Positions 27,742 to 28,489 of a DNA stretch of 28,489 bases are shown in pieces. This DNA comes from Candidatus Moraniibacteriota bacterium. Lineage in GTDB: Bacteria; Patescibacteriota; Minisyncoccia; Moranbacterales; UBA2206. Below the pieces are notes generated by a model that did no database searches, was not told the origin of the DNA, and saw only the letters and a list, made by a program, of their open reading frames with translations. The translations under genes were made by a program, and so were the position numbers. The number at the start of each line of letters is the position of its first letter. Position 1 is the first letter of the stretch. The stretch lies in the NCBI GenBank assembly GCA_023261605.1, contig JAHFOP010000008.1:1-28489 (forward strand). The letters are read 5' to 3'.

Positions 27742-28489
27742 ATGCTTATCCTCTCTATTGAAACTTCTTGCGATGAAACGGCAGCAGCTGTCACAAAAAG
27801 TGAGTCAGCTGGTTTTGCACTGCTGTCCAATATCGTTTCTTCTCAAGTAGCACTGCACGCCGAGTGGGGTGGCGTGGTGCCGAATTTAGCGGCGCGTGAG
27901 CATTTAAAAAATATACTGCCAGTTATTCAGGAAGCTCTCCAGAAAGCTAATGTCAAACAAAAAGACATTGACCTTATCGCCGTCACTAACGGCCCAGGGC
28001 TCATCCCCGCGCTCCTCATTGGCGTCAGTGCTGCCAAAACATTGAGCTATCTATGGGGCGTGCCGCTTATCGGAATCCATCATATTGAAGGCCATATCTA
28101 CGCGAACTTCATTCGCAAAGTCAAAAGTCACCCGCCTGCCGGCGAGGCAGGAAAGTTAAAAGTTAAAAGTGAAGAAGTCAAACTTCCCCTTCTCTGTCTC
28201 GTGGTTTCGGGCGGGCATACGCAACTTGTGCTCATGAAAAAGCATTTGGATTATGAAATTATCGGGGAAACGCAAGATGACGCGGCTGGAGAAGCTTTTG
28301 ACAAAGTGGCGCGCATTCTAGAGCTGGGTTATCCGGGCGGACCAGCCTTAAGCGCAAGAGCAGCCAATTACAAACAAATTAAAAATACTAACTATCAGAT
28401 ACTGGACACAGTCTTGCCTCGACCAATGATTAATTCTAAGGATTTCAATTTTTCTTTCTCCGGTCTAAAAACAGCCGTCTTATACAAAT
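27742..28489 (+). CDS. tsaD: tRNA threonylcarbamoyltransferase TsaD (partial, C-terminus beyond the window)
   Basis: About 249 residues visible of an ASKHA-fold enzyme that transfers threonylcarbamoyl to A37 of ANN-decoding tRNAs; essential in most bacteria. Opens MLILSIETSCDETAAAVTKS (phosphate 1). HHIEGHIYANF gives the metal-binding HxxxH; then LVVSGGHTQLVLM, DDAAGEAFDKVARILELGYP and FSGLKTA. Between YANF and LPLLCLVVSGG, where homologues have few residues, there are about 24 extra, rich in Lys and Val (KVKS ... KLKVKSEEVK). They contain a peptide encoded by the GC hairpin at 28135-28151. Reading frame intact. Divergent from the sigma factor gene. Confidence 0.96.
   Translation, partial: MLILSIETSCDETAAAVTKSESAGFALLSNIVSSQVALHAEWGGVVPNLAAREHLKNILPVIQEALQKANVKQKDIDLIAVTNGPGLIPALLIGVSAAKTLSYLWGVPLIGIHHIEGHIYANFIRKVKSHPPAGEAGKLKVKSEEVKLPLLCLVVSGGHTQLVLMKKHLDYEIIGETQDDAAGEAFDKVARILELGYPGGPALSARAANYKQIKNTNYQILDTVLPRPMINSKDFNFSFSGLKTAVLYK
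28131..28151. repeat. GC-rich hairpin inside tsaD, related to the CCCGCCT palindrome family
   Basis: CCTGCCGGCGAGGCAGG (28135-28151) forms a 6-bp stem with a 5-nt loop and is preceded by CCCG, so it starts CCCGCCT like the 45-bp element. It is flanked by short AAAGTYAAAAGT repeats (28118-28129, 28152-28170). It encodes PPAGEAG in frame. Confidence 0.6.

Overview
The window looks like a piece of a Candidate Phyla Radiation (Patescibacteria, Parcubacteria-like) chromosome. This is inferred from gene content and style, not from a marker-tree search. The genes are compact and AT-leaning, there is a type IV pilus operon without a complex envelope, many proteins are small and membrane-bound, and SD-less or leaderless starts sit beside a few genes with strong GGAGG sites. 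UGA acts as a stop (for example at the end of the GT4 gene), so UGA-recoding lineages are excluded.

Layout. 1-4934 (-): type IV pilus operon read pilM-pilN-pilO-pilB-pilT, with pilT cut by the window edge; it diverges from a comF-like competence gene (5078-5833, +). 5835-7792: tRNA-rich stretch (Pro-GGG, Ser-UGA, Ser-GCU, Arg-GCG) with a two-TM protein, a mini-operon of a 51-aa membrane peptide plus an acyl-carrier-like protein, and a possible 25-aa peptide. 7854-10091 (+): recG carrying two in-frame palindromic insertions. 10094-16186 (-): envelope/glycan block of GT4, alpha/beta hydrolase, DedA and a 1132-residue GH18-NodB-GT2 fusion. 16298-18103: two divergent paralogues of a probable exported double-psi beta-barrel protein. 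18213-21374 (-): large secreted 12-repeat beta-propeller-like protein. 21477-22931 (-): HAD phosphatase, engB/yihA and a UPF0213 GIY-YIG protein. 23129-24293: PAS/coiled-coil protein and a Cys-rich protein. 24532-25003: broken 5' half of tRNA-Glu, a GIY-YIG gene and an intact tRNA-Glu. 25191-26331: small membrane protein and flavin reductase. 26351-27645 (-): ECF sigma factor with an overlapping membrane protein. 27742 to the edge (+): tsaD, partial.

Most unusual signals. (1) A GIY-YIG endonuclease gene sits exactly between a 5' half of tRNA-Glu, ending inside the anticodon, and a full tRNA-Glu, as if a minimal element had invaded the anticodon loop and rebuilt the tRNA with its own copy of the 5' half. 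(2) The abandoned half is split by two palindromic insertions. One is a 45-bp element present identically and in frame inside recG, where removing it restores the expected RecG sequence. recG holds a second, 130-bp palindromic insertion, and tsaD has a related hairpin. Together these suggest an active family of small palindromic elements able to enter essential genes as in-frame peptides.
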